DNA of 12,653 nucleotides. Origin: Bdellovibrio sp. GTDB taxonomy: Bacteria; Bdellovibrionota; Bdellovibrionia; Bdellovibrionales; Bdellovibrionaceae. The notes under the pieces are model-generated. The model was not told the origin of the DNA, did no database searches, and saw only the letters and a program-made list of their open reading frames with translations. The position numbers and the translations under genes were made by a program. Positions 1 through 6,681 of the stretch are shown piece by piece (within the stretch, counting starts at the first letter, position 1; the number at the start of each line of letters is the position of its first letter). The stretch lies in contig JAHRXB010000207.1 of assembly GCA_019104905.1 (NCBI GenBank), forward strand, positions 1 to 12,653, read 5' to 3'.

Positions 1-815
1 TTCAATTTAAAATCACTTAAAAGACTTTTGTTGGTTAAAATCCACGAGAGTTGAAAATGATACTGAATCACTTCATACAAAGCCTCTTCGAAGATTTCGA
101 CCACCGGCCCCCACTTCAAGATCACATTGTATTTCTGAAAAGCCGTGGGGTAGTCCATTTTCATAAGATAGAAACGCGCTTCACTAAGAACATTTCTTCC
201 GTACATCTGGCGAGCCTCATTCAGCATTCCCAAGACTTCATTCTTCCAGATTGAATTCGGATAGCGATCTAAAAATTTGCGATACTGAAGATTCATAAGG
301 TAGGGAGACTCTTCCGTTTGAGTCAAAGCCGCACCCAAACTGAGTGACACAAACTCCATCTGGCGTTCTTTATCCCGCCAGGTTTGTTTGATTTCACCAT
401 AAACAGCGCGAAGCAAAAGAAGATGAATGTACTCAGAGTCATTGTATCCTTTGTTGTCATCAATGTATTGATTGGCTTCATTCATCGCCATAATGAAGTC
501 TTGAACATCTAAAAATGTCTGAATATAGGCTCGATACGCCTCTTTGTAGTAACGCCCCCCAGGATAACTCACTAGCAAACTTCGCAGGTGAATCGCCGCC
601 TCACATTGATCATAACCTTCTTGAGCCCTCTGAGCCGATCTCCACAGCTGCTCTTCACTGGCCGTCAAGTCGATGCGGGTGTTTTCGGGGCATATCTGCA
701 CCGAAGGGTCTTCCATAAATCCCAGTTCAAACAAAACACGTTGAATCGTGGATGTCTTTGCTTGAACCCCTTGAGACATCAATGAAATCGCAATGATCAA
801 AATAAATTTAGTCAT
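1..815 (-). CDS. BamD-like TPR protein, exported, no lipobox (3' end cut by window)
   Basis: Open frame of 271 codons reading from ATG at 815 to the window edge with no stop, so the C-terminus is missing. GAGGGGG lies 4-5 nt before the ATG. Residues 1-18 form a signal peptide ending VQA, followed by KTS. The rest is helical and TPR-like. Two stretches resemble BamD (ComL): CEAAIHLRSLLVSYPGGRYY (71-90), like the first TPR with its 'YP' turn, and residues 169-236, where 'FLDRYPNSIW' and 'EARFYLMKMDYPTAFQKYN' match the BamD 'RFPNSKYAEDA... ARYYLKRGAYLAAINRF' region. BamD is the outer-membrane lipoprotein partner of BamA in barrel assembly. True BamD is anchored by an N-terminal lipidated Cys; here the signal peptide has none, so this is more likely a soluble periplasmic paralogue. 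It lies downstream of the porin-like gene on the same strand, beyond a terminator. Confidence 0.8.
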   Translation of the reverse strand, partial: MTKFILIIAISLMSQGVQAKTSTIQRVLFELGFMEDPSVQICPENTRIDLTASEEQLWRSAQRAQEGYDQCEAAIHLRSLLVSYPGGRYYKEAYRAYIQTFLDVQDFIMAMNEANQYIDDNKGYNDSEYIHLLLLRAVYGEIKQTWRDKERQMEFVSLSLGAALTQTEESPYLMNLQYRKFLDRYPNSIWKNEVLGMLNEARQMYGRNVLSEARFYLMKMDYPTAFQKYNVILKWGPVVEIFEEALYEVIQYHFQLSWILTNKSLLSDFKL

Positions 816-828
816 AAATCCCCCTCGC

Positions 829-870
829 AAAAAAAAAGGGGGACGCTTTCCCCCTCCTGAAAAGCGTCCC
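829..870 (-). terminator. Intrinsic terminator after the porin-like gene
   Basis: Read on the minus strand, a perfect 10-bp stem (GGGACGCTTT / AAAGCGTCCC, plus-strand 840-849 and 861-870) with a 11-nt loop is followed by nine T's (A-run 829-837). It starts 11 nt after the stop at 881. The T-run reaches nearly to the ribosome site of the BamD-like gene, so that gene either depends on read-through or has a promoter hidden in this segment. Confidence 0.9.
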
Positions 871-880
871 ACGGTCTTTA

Positions 881-1888
881 TTAGTTCTTCTTACCAGTGA
901 GAAGATTGTGGCGAGCCTCTTTGTGAGCTTGCAGACGAGCACGGATTCCAACAACAGTGTCATCAGCACCCGTTCCCGTGCGATCCATACGATGACGGAT
1001 TTCAGGACTCAACACCAGATAGCTTCCCACGGGAAGATTGTAAGCGACGGCCACTTCATGAGCTTGTTTATCCAAGTATTGGTACTCAACCACAACAGCT
1101 CCAGGACCTACTTTGTATGAGCCCCCGACTTGTCCGCCAACCGTCGTGTCTTGAAATACGGGACTATCCGCAATGACAAGCCCTTCAGCCCAGACTTTCC
1201 AAGAGCCGTCTTCAGACTTGAACACAAAGCCCACGCTTCCCCGCTTTTCTTTGATGTCAGTTCCGGCTTGCTCTTTCATCATGCCAGAGATTTGTGCTGA
1301 CAACTGAGAAGTCAGATCCTTACTCAATTTGATAGAGGCCCCTTTTTCATCTGAAATTTTAAGATCGCCAGCGCCGGCTTCAAACATCGAGATCGCGACA
1401 GAGTCTACAATCTTAAAGAAGTTCGCGGGAAGTTCTACCGTGAAACCGATCACTTCATCTTGCTTTGAAAGGTTGTAAAGCAAAGAGTCTTTAAACATAG
1501 GCAGTTCATGATAGTTTTGACCAAATGCCATTTGATGTTTACCGGCGGTGATCACTGCACGAGGCAAACCAGAAATCTTGTCTGTCTCAATTTGGATATA
1601 TGCTTCTTCCAAGAATTTACCCATATCAAAAGAATCATCCATTGTTTCTTTGTTCAGCTTTTGCTCAAGCTCTGTTTTAACAACCAGCTTGATACCTTCG
1701 CGCACGATCAATTCGAACTTGATCTCGGCGTCCTGCACACGAAGTGTTCTTTCATAATCATCCGTCGAGCTGCCTGTCACATCAAAGTTGGCCTGCCCAT
1801 CAATCTTCAACCACGGAGCCCCGTCTGCCAAAGCTGCTTGAGTGCAGAGCAAAGCCGCCAAAACTGCTGTTGTTAGTTGTACTTTCAT
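881..1888 (-). CDS. Outer-membrane porin-like beta-barrel protein
   Basis: 335 aa from ATG 1888; the frame is open upstream to 1921, but only 1888 has a Shine-Dalgarno (AAGGGGG, about 5 nt upstream) and only it places the signal peptide at the N-terminus (MKVQLTTAVLAALLCTQAALA, cleavage before DGAPW). The mature part has alternating polar/hydrophobic strands with no long hydrophobic helix, as in an outer-membrane barrel. Segments such as 'EEAYIQIETDKISGLPRAVI' followed by 'TAGKHQMAFGQNYHELPMFKDSLLY' resemble the strand-turn pattern of porins of the phosphate-selective porin O/P-like class, where 'G+...FG' precedes a conserved loop. The C-terminus (LLTGKKN) is not the usual terminal aromatic residue, so the last strand may end earlier near 'VVGIRARLQA'. 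Substrate cannot be read from sequence. It is monocistronic, or is followed by the BamD-like gene through partial read-through. Confidence 0.75.
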   Translation of the reverse strand: MKVQLTTAVLAALLCTQAALADGAPWLKIDGQANFDVTGSSTDDYERTLRVQDAEIKFELIVREGIKLVVKTELEQKLNKETMDDSFDMGKFLEEAYIQIETDKISGLPRAVITAGKHQMAFGQNYHELPMFKDSLLYNLSKQDEVIGFTVELPANFFKIVDSVAISMFEAGAGDLKISDEKGASIKLSKDLTSQLSAQISGMMKEQAGTDIKEKRGSVGFVFKSEDGSWKVWAEGLVIADSPVFQDTTVGGQVGGSYKVGPGAVVVEYQYLDKQAHEVAVAYNLPVGSYLVLSPEIRHRMDRTGTGADDTVVGIRARLQAHKEARHNLLTGKKN

Positions 1889-1912
1889 AATTTCCCCCTT
1901 GTATTGGTTAAT

Positions 1913-1922
1913 AGTGGCCACT
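1913..1922. promoter_or_regulatory. 10-bp palindrome in porin leader/promoter
   Basis: AGTGGCCACT is a perfect palindrome 25-34 bp upstream of the porin-like start codon. On the minus strand it abuts CTATTAA, a possible -10. It could be an operator, but 10-bp palindromes also arise by chance, and no good -35 was found. Confidence 0.25.
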
Positions 1923-2309
1923 GTCGTTTTCCCCTATGAATCGAAAGTGGCAGCGAAGGGGGCTATTCCAAAGAGGGTGCCAACCGCAAAGAGAGCCTGC
2001 GAGCAAAAAATTCAAAGTCTTAAGATCACAGACTTTTTATTCCAAAATCCAACGGCGTCGAAAACTTTGGGTGCCAACAATTGTTCCCGCTCGTCTCAAA
2101 AATAGAGACCCATTTCGTCTCAACGCCCGATGTTAATTCCGCGATCACTTTTAAAGACCAAAGTTATTTTAGCTAGATAGAAAGATGTCACCGAGGGAAG
2201 AACAATTTGCGACTCTCTTAAAAGAGGCCCCTTTGCCGGATTTGTAAGTTGACTCCGTCGTTTCAATTTTAGATTCGGCAACTTTTTAAAATTTTCTGCA
2301 AAAAGACCC
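1923..2309. other. Long intergenic stretch without a convincing gene
   Basis: It should hold the promoter of the porin-like gene (minus strand). A weak hairpin, AAAGTCT / AGACTTT (2014-2020 / 2030-2036), runs into five T's on the plus strand, like a poor terminator, but no gene precedes it. A 20-codon ORF (ATG 2185, TAA 2245-2247) has no good ribosome site; its peptide looks protein-like (ends KEAPLPDL) and the same frame continues past stops at 2245 and 2287, so the stretch may be decayed coding DNA. Other short ORFs here lack ribosome sites. Confidence 0.4.
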
Positions 2310-2336
2310 TCAACTATCCAAAGGTCCAGCCGATAA
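2310..2336 (+). promoter_or_regulatory. FliA (sigma-28)-like promoter
   Basis: A perfect GCCGATAA at 2329-2336 matches the sigma-28 -10 consensus in all eight bases. Exactly 11 bp upstream, TCAACTAT (2310-2317) matches TAAAGTTT at five of eight positions. Transcription would begin near 2343, about 24 nt before the ATG at 2367. The spacing and the downstream ribosome site, ORF and terminator make a coherent unit. Confidence 0.6.
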
Positions 2337-2366
2337 GCTTACTACCTTGAATGAAAGGAGCCTTGA

Positions 2367-2456
2367 ATGGCGAATTCAAAAGTAGTACGTCACGAATATA
2401 TCTGGAATAAGGAGATTCGTGAATTGACTCTACACCCGGAGACCGGTCCTCCATAA
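2367..2456 (+). CDS. Small protein, 29 aa, function unknown
   Basis: ATG 2367 to TAA 2454-2456. AAAGGAG (2354-2360) sits 6 nt before the ATG, an ideal ribosome site. The peptide begins MANSKVVRHEYIWNKEIREL and ends TLHPETGPP: hydrophilic, mixed charge, no signal peptide and no membrane segment, with a Pro/Gly-rich tail. It is flanked by a sigma-28-like promoter and an intrinsic terminator 27 nt after the stop, so promoter, leader, ORF and terminator form a complete short transcription unit of about 170 nt. I do not recognise the family. If the promoter is used by FliA, expression would be tied to the motile (attack) phase. The alternative is that the transcript is a small regulatory RNA and the ORF is incidental. 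A shorter overlapping ORF (2351-2410) has no ribosome site. Confidence 0.6.
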   Translation: MANSKVVRHEYIWNKEIRELTLHPETGPP

Positions 2457-2482
2457 AATCTTAAATACTAATTTGGTGAACG

Positions 2483-2515
2483 AAAAACCAGAATCACAAG
2501 GGATTCTGGTTTTTT
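2483..2515 (+). terminator. Intrinsic terminator of the small gene, probably bidirectional
   Basis: AACCAGAATC (2486-2495) pairs with GATTCTGGTT (2502-2511) around a 6-nt loop, followed by T's to 2515. The left arm is preceded by A's from 2483, so the same hairpin can end minus-strand transcription coming from the metalloprotease gene at 2553. Confidence 0.9.
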
Positions 2516-2552
2516 GTATTTTGTAGTGTCGCAGGATTGACCCCTGACGAAA

Positions 2553-3317
2553 TCAGAAGATATCGCAAGATCCCTGTTCATAAACCTTGTTGACCAAGGC
2601 GCGTGCGCGAATCGCTGAGGGATCGTCAGAGTTATCCGTTGTCACATCGAACCCCATAAGTGCGCTGGTGGCGCTGTTGAGATCGGTCGCCCGATTGGTA
2701 AGACCTTTGCGTTTCATATGCTCAAGCTGTTGGGCCGCGATACAGTCTGCCTGCAGCTCCATCGCAAGACCTCCGGTATAGATCAACTCTTGAATCGAAG
2801 CGACAAGATCTCGCCCCTTGGGCCACTTTCCAGCTTTAACCGACTCGTAGATATTCTTTAACTGATAGACTATGGCACCTAAAGGGAGTGGTGTCTTTTG
2901 CATATGGTGAGCTTTTTCTGAATGAGCCAGCTCATGAGCGATCACGGCCGTCAATTGCTCCGACGAAAGCACCTCAGTCATACTTTGCGTAATAAAGATG
3001 TTATTTCCAAAAGCAAAACCATTGGGTTCGCCCTCAATCCCTTTAATGATGACAATCGAAACTTTATTATAAGTATAATCAAAGGCAGGATACTGATAGA
3101 TCTTCTGCAGCGCCGCTTGCGCCTTTTTTTGAGCTTCGGGAGCATTGAGAACTTGGTATTCGGGATGACTGGTTTTACTGGCCACCTTCAAGATTCCGCG
3201 AACCAACTGACCTAAATAGTAGTCAGGCATCACATACTGTAAGGCCGAAGCTTGAGCCTGAAAGCTCAGAAACATCGCCATCCCCATACTTACCATAAAA
3301 GCTTTATTCCAACGCAT
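2553..3317 (-). CDS. Secreted M48-family zinc metalloprotease
   Basis: 254 aa from ATG 3317, chosen because GAGAGG precedes it and the protein then starts with a signal peptide (MRWNKAFMVSMGMAMFLSFQ, ending AQASA); upstream ATGs at 3383 and 3329 have no ribosome site. The core is that of peptidase family M48: 'NGFAFGNNIFIT' (about 99-110), like the 'NAFALPGG.IFVT' strand; the zinc/catalytic motif H128-E-L-A-H132; and the third ligand in E177-L-Q-A-D181. No transmembrane helices follow, so it resembles the small periplasmic or envelope M48 proteases (LoiP/YcaL/BepA type) without their TPR domain. These act in envelope quality control; substrates are not readable here. It is last in a minus-strand row after the barrel gene, with a 145-nt gap and no clear terminator between. 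A GC-rich imperfect hairpin lies at 3374-3395 in the leader. Confidence 0.9.
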   Translation of the reverse strand: MRWNKAFMVSMGMAMFLSFQAQASALQYVMPDYYLGQLVRGILKVASKTSHPEYQVLNAPEAQKKAQAALQKIYQYPAFDYTYNKVSIVIIKGIEGEPNGFAFGNNIFITQSMTEVLSSEQLTAVIAHELAHSEKAHHMQKTPLPLGAIVYQLKNIYESVKAGKWPKGRDLVASIQELIYTGGLAMELQADCIAAQQLEHMKRKGLTNRATDLNSATSALMGFDVTTDNSDDPSAIRARALVNKVYEQGSCDIF

Positions 3318-3462
3318 AGGCCCTCTCATGGGAGGAGAGAAAGCGAGATCCGTGCCCGCCTCATCCGCAAACCAGGAGCCCATGAGCCCCTGGAGGCGTT
3401 CAGGGATGAGACAACTGACAATTATTGACCTTTTTTATTTGCGTGAGTCCCGTTTCGTAAAA

Positions 3463-4419
3463 CTACAAAATCGAGAAAATGGTCGCAAAACTCAAAGTCG
3501 TGGTCTCAGTTCTCAGATTTTCCGGATAGAAATTTAAGAATGGGGCAAAGTAGATGTCACGAGTGAAGGCCACACCCATTCCCAAGCGACCACTTAAGGT
3601 TTTGTTCAAAAGATCCGCTTCACTGTCTCTGAATCGTGGATTCCAAAAGTTCATCGCCACAGAAGTGTAAACATTCACTCGATCAGAGAAATTGTATTTC
3701 ACTTGCGGATAAAAACCCACGTGGTAGCGACTGGCTTTGCCGTCTTTCTTTTCGTAGCCTCTTTCATACAAGAAAATATTAAGACCAGTATCCAAACCCA
3801 CTGCGAATCCAGAAGCTCCAAAGTTGTAAACCAAAGAGTTATCATAAGATAAAGAACTGTACTGCCCGACGTCGCGGAAATTCGGAACCGTCGTAATGGA
3901 AGCGCCGTAAGAGTTTCTCATCTGCACTTCGCCCAAACGCGCATTGCGATCATAACTGATGAAGGGAGTTTTCACGTCCGTACGCTCAACCCCATGCAAT
4001 GGAGTCAAAGCCGTGATCCCCGTCCCCACGCTCAGCGCGCTTTTGCTATCCATACGGTAACGGCCACTGATCGAACCTCCCAAAGCCGTCGCAAACACAC
4101 CGATAGAACCGTCTGGATTCGGTTGATATTTATTAGAAAGATCCCCAATCGGAGGACCCGAATAGGCCAGAGCGAATTTCAAAGAGTAACGAGATAAAGA
4201 ACCGGAGTCCGCCTTCAACTTGGTATCCGTGATCTCTTTGTCGTCTTCAAATTTTTTATTTTTAAGAACATCGCCTACTTTCAAGGTCGATTCCTGAGTC
4301 ACAGACTCTGTGGAAGAAGTGGTGGAAATCGTGGATGCCGAAAGTGTTGTTGAAGACGTCTGTGCGTTTGCTGTCAAAGCCAAACCCACCAGAGCCACTA
4401 CCAAAAGCCCTTTACTCAT
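3463..4419 (-). CDS. Outer-membrane beta-barrel protein with Ser/Thr-rich N-terminus
   Basis: 318 aa from ATG 4419; GGGAG lies 6 nt upstream and the signal peptide begins there (MSKGLLVVALVGLALTANA, cleavage before QTSS). The frame stays open to 4476 but has no ribosome site there. Residues 20-45 are almost entirely Ser, Thr, Ala, Glu and Gln, an exported low-complexity linker, followed by a charged segment (47-75). From about residue 77 the chain has amphipathic strands separated by short turns ('YSLKFALAYSGPP', 'GVFATALGGSISGRYR', 'FAVGLDTGLNIFLYER', 'HVGFYPQVKYNF') and ends in a hydrophobic strand, FATIFSIL, as barrels do. I cannot assign a family beyond outer-membrane barrel. It lies 90 nt after nnrD and before the M48 protease, all on one strand. 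Confidence 0.75.
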   Translation of the reverse strand: MSKGLLVVALVGLALTANAQTSSTTLSASTISTTSSTESVTQESTLKVGDVLKNKKFEDDKEITDTKLKADSGSLSRYSLKFALAYSGPPIGDLSNKYQPNPDGSIGVFATALGGSISGRYRMDSKSALSVGTGITALTPLHGVERTDVKTPFISYDRNARLGEVQMRNSYGASITTVPNFRDVGQYSSLSYDNSLVYNFGASGFAVGLDTGLNIFLYERGYEKKDGKASRYHVGFYPQVKYNFSDRVNVYTSVAMNFWNPRFRDSEADLLNKTLSGRLGMGVAFTRDIYFAPFLNFYPENLRTETTTLSFATIFSIL

Positions 4420-4509
4420 GAATATCTCCCTGTTTTCGGGAGTTTGTAACCGGGCGGGACTCAAAAGGAAAGTCATGGTTTTGCTGGGAGCACCGAGTTG
4501 GTAGTTTTT

Positions 4510-5358
4510 TCAGTCCCCTTGCCGCAGCTTATAGACAACCTGGGGGATGTATTCGATTACATCTGATGCCACCATCGATAAAAGATCGTTTTTACGAGCC
4601 CTCCAAAGGTTGGCCGTCGCGCCATGAATATACGCCCCTAAAAGAGCCGCTTTTGTGGCCGAGAGCCCCTGGGCCCTTAAAGCCGTGATCATCCCAGCAA
4701 GGACATCTCCCGTCCCTGCCTTTGCCAAGGCCGAATTGCCTGTCGCGATGGTATAAACCTTCTGAGAATTTGCCACCAAGGTCCCATGCCCTTTAAGCAG
4801 CACCACACATTGAAACAACTCTTGGGCCTGTTTCACTGCCGCCATGCGATCAAGATTGATCTGGTCGGCTGAGATTTTCAAACAACGGGCCAGCTCTCCC
4901 ACATGAGGGGTGGCAATCCAAGTTGGCAACAGAGGAAATAAGTTTTTTTCCGCACACACCGTTAAGGCGTCTGCATCCAGAATAACTTTTTCTACTTTCT
5001 GTCTTTTGAGCTCGCGAATCACCGAAGCCGTGTATTCATTCACGCCAAAGCCCGGCCCGACCAAGACGGCATCAAATTTTAATGAACTCCAGGGTTTTTT
5101 CGCCAGATCACACAGTAGAAAATCTGGATTCTGTAAAGATGAAACAGAAATGTTTTTTTGCGCCAAAGTCACATACCCGCTCCCCATTCGCAACGCGGCT
5201 TTGGCGGCAAGAACTCCCGCGCCGGGATACTCAGAGCTCCCTGCCATCAGAAGGCTTCGACCTCGCGTCGCCTTGTTGTCGGACTCTGAAACCGTGGGCA
5301 AAAGCTTTCTCGCGCCTTGTTTCTTCAAAATATGTCTCGGAGCAGTGGATTTTTCCAT
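4510..5358 (-). CDS. nnrD: ADP-dependent NAD(P)HX dehydratase
   Basis: 282 aa from ATG 5358. Repairs hydrated NADH/NADPH (NADHX, NADPHX) back to the normal cofactors using ADP; the family is the C-terminal carbohydrate-kinase-like domain of YjeF. Visible family marks: 'GSSEYPGA' (40-47), VGPGFG (100-105), LDADAL (127-132), TPHVGE (140-145), LKGHGT (168-173) and NSALAKAGTGDVLAG (188-202), whose GTGD Asp198 is the catalytic base position. In E. coli an epimerase domain (NnrE) is fused in front; here the dehydratase stands alone. The ATG has no Shine-Dalgarno. A TATACA box (minus strand, plus 5368-5373) ends 9 nt before it, so the mRNA may be leaderless. Upstream start at 5445 would lie inside map and is unlikely. 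Divergent from map; likely first gene of a row with the barrel protein and M48 protease. Confidence 0.93.
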   Translation of the reverse strand: MEKSTAPRHILKKQGARKLLPTVSESDNKATRGRSLLMAGSSEYPGAGVLAAKAALRMGSGYVTLAQKNISVSSLQNPDFLLCDLAKKPWSSLKFDAVLVGPGFGVNEYTASVIRELKRQKVEKVILDADALTVCAEKNLFPLLPTWIATPHVGELARCLKISADQINLDRMAAVKQAQELFQCVVLLKGHGTLVANSQKVYTIATGNSALAKAGTGDVLAGMITALRAQGLSATKAALLGAYIHGATANLWRARKNDLLSMVASDVIEYIPQVVYKLRQGD

Positions 5359-5367
5359 CAAGTTGAG

Positions 5368-5375
5368 TGTATAAC
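5368..5375. promoter_or_regulatory. Overlapping divergent -10 boxes between nnrD and map
   Basis: TGTATAAC contains TATAAC on the plus strand (5370-5375) and TATACA on the minus strand (5373-5368). The two start codons are 25 bp apart (5358 and 5384). Transcription starting 7 bp past each box would begin 2-3 nt from each ATG, which suggests leaderless messages on both sides. -35 boxes are weak: TTTACG-like for nnrD at a 15-bp spacing, none clear for map. Confidence 0.45.
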
Positions 5376-5383
5376 CAGGCCTT

Positions 5384-6142
5384 ATGATCGTAAAGACCGA
5401 AGCGGACCTGGAAGGTCTAAAAAAAATTGGAAAGATTGTCGCCAACTGCCTTCAGCATATGTCTCGCCAAATCGAGCCCGGAATGACCACTCGAGAGCTC
5501 GATGAGTTGGGGGGGCGATATTTAGAACTCCACGGGGCACGCTCCGGGCCGATGCTCACCTATAATTTCCCGGGATACAACTGCATCAGCCTGAATCACG
5601 AGGCGGCTCACGGGGTGCCCTCTGACAAAAAAAAGATCCAAAAAGGAGATCTTATCAACATTGATGTCTCGGCCGAGCTGGGTGGCTATTACGCAGATAA
5701 TGGTGGCTCCTTTCTAGTCCCTCCCGGAAAAAAAGAGGAGCAACGCCTGCTCTCTGTGACTCGACAGGCTTTGGATGCCGCGATTCAAGCTGTAAAAGCG
5801 CGTGAGCTTCTCAACGTCATCGGCTATCACATTCAACGTGTGGCCACAGAAAATGGTTACACGGTGATTGAGAACCTCGGCAGTCATGGTGTTGGCAAAG
5901 GACTGCACGAAGAACCGAAGTTTATTGCTGGCTATTACGACAAATCAGACAAACGAAAGCTAAAGGAAGGGCAAGTCATCACGATCGAGCCTTTTATCTC
6001 TACAGGGGCCCGCTTTGTGGATGAAGAGCCTGATAATTGGACTCTGGTGACTGGCAAAGAATATCGCACAGCTCAATTTGAACACACCATGGTGGTACTT
6101 AAAGACCGAGCCTTGATTGTCACAATCCCAGATCCCGTTTGA
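5384..6142 (+). CDS. map: Methionine aminopeptidase, type I
   Basis: 252 aa, usual length for a bacterial type Ia enzyme. Removes the initiator Met from nascent proteins in the cytoplasm using two metal ions. All metal ligands are present: Asp94 (NIDVSAEL), Asp105 (YYADNG), His168 (GSHGVGKG), Glu202 (TIEPF) and Glu233 (AQFEHTMVV); the substrate-binding His76 is in AAHGVPS and His175 in LHEEP. The neighbourhood 'NFPGYNCISLNHEAAHGVP' departs from the common 'FP.S.C.SVNEVVCHGIP', so it may be a divergent paralogue rather than the only copy. ATG 5384 is the first possible start; only a partial AGG precedes it at 4 nt, and a TATAAC box ends 8 nt upstream, so the message may be leaderless. Divergent from nnrD; 102 nt before a small secreted protein gene. 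Confidence 0.93.
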   Translation: MIVKTEADLEGLKKIGKIVANCLQHMSRQIEPGMTTRELDELGGRYLELHGARSGPMLTYNFPGYNCISLNHEAAHGVPSDKKKIQKGDLINIDVSAELGGYYADNGGSFLVPPGKKEEQRLLSVTRQALDAAIQAVKARELLNVIGYHIQRVATENGYTVIENLGSHGVGKGLHEEPKFIAGYYDKSDKRKLKEGQVITIEPFISTGARFVDEEPDNWTLVTGKEYRTAQFEHTMVVLKDRALIVTIPDPV

Positions 6143-6244
6143 TTAGGACACCTTACTGATACTTTTTAACGTAGACACAGCGCCTAAATACTTGAGCTTC
6201 TCTGGAAAGATGAAAGGCTACTCAGGTCTAAAGACGGAGGGTCT

Positions 6245-6640
6245 ATGAAACTATATTTTATTCTCGTATCACTGCTATTTGTTGCTTCTGCTCACGCCAG
6301 CGACCGCAAGGTTGGCAATGTCATTGCTGTTGAAAGAGAAGTCTCAGGTATTTATTCCACGTGCTTGAAAAATGGCCCCGAAGATACGACAAAACCACAG
6401 AGTTTCTTTTCTTGCGCAATTAAATACACAACAGACGGAGAACTTCCAGTCAGCAAAGGTCGCGTAATTAAGCTGGTTGATGACAAATGTTCTGTCGTTG
6501 GTGAAACTGCAAACGGCACTCTTCTTATCACTTTCGCCGCGGCAAAAAGCCCCTCAACTTATGAGGCTTCCCGTTCTTGCCTTGAGCGTGCCTTGTCCAC
6601 CAAGGACTACGTAAAAGTGATTGTCTACACTCTAGAATAA
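6245..6640 (+). CDS. Small secreted four-cysteine protein, unknown function
   Basis: 131 aa; GGAGG (6236-6240) lies 4 nt before the ATG. Signal peptide MKLYFILVSLLFVASAHA, cleavage around residue 18-19. The mature part, about 112 aa, has four cysteines (C40, C57, C82, C112), an even number suggesting two disulfides in the periplasm or outside. The pattern of short strands (KVGNVIAVEREVSGIY, ELPVSKGRVIKLVDD, YVKVIVYTLE) suggests a small beta or alpha/beta fold. I do not recognise a family; Bdellovibrio-type genomes hold many such exported proteins. It stands between map and a secreted glycosidase on the same strand, with gaps of 102 and 87 nt. Confidence 0.8.
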   Translation: MKLYFILVSLLFVASAHASDRKVGNVIAVEREVSGIYSTCLKNGPEDTTKPQSFFSCAIKYTTDGELPVSKGRVIKLVDDKCSVVGETANGTLLITFAAAKSPSTYEASRSCLERALSTKDYVKVIVYTLE

Positions 6641-6681
6641 TTTTGTATATTAGAATGGCCGCTTTGTAAGTGGCTTCCGTG

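Noticed and set aside
1936..2136. 66-codon Arg/Lys-rich ORF on the plus strand
   Set aside because: No ribosome site, overlaps the porin promoter region, and the arginine richness follows from local base composition; an overlapping frame is open too.
2351..2410. 19-codon ORF beginning ATGAAAGGAG
   Set aside because: It lacks a ribosome site, and its own first codons are the Shine-Dalgarno of the 2367 ORF.
3318..3383. Longer N-terminus of the M48 protease from ATG 3383
   Set aside because: No ribosome site, and it would put 22 residues before a good signal peptide.
3374..3395. Imperfect GC-rich hairpin in the leader of the M48 gene (CCAGGGGC...GCTCCTGG)
   Set aside because: Has a mismatch, no U-tract and does not cover the ribosome site; could be chance.
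4910..5374. 154-codon plus-strand ORF opposite nnrD
   Set aside because: nnrD has all family motifs on the other strand; this is a shadow frame.
6658..6674. Hairpin GCCGCTT/AAGTGGC after the four-cysteine protein gene
   Set aside because: Contains a G-T pair and is followed by only two T's, so not convincing as a terminator.
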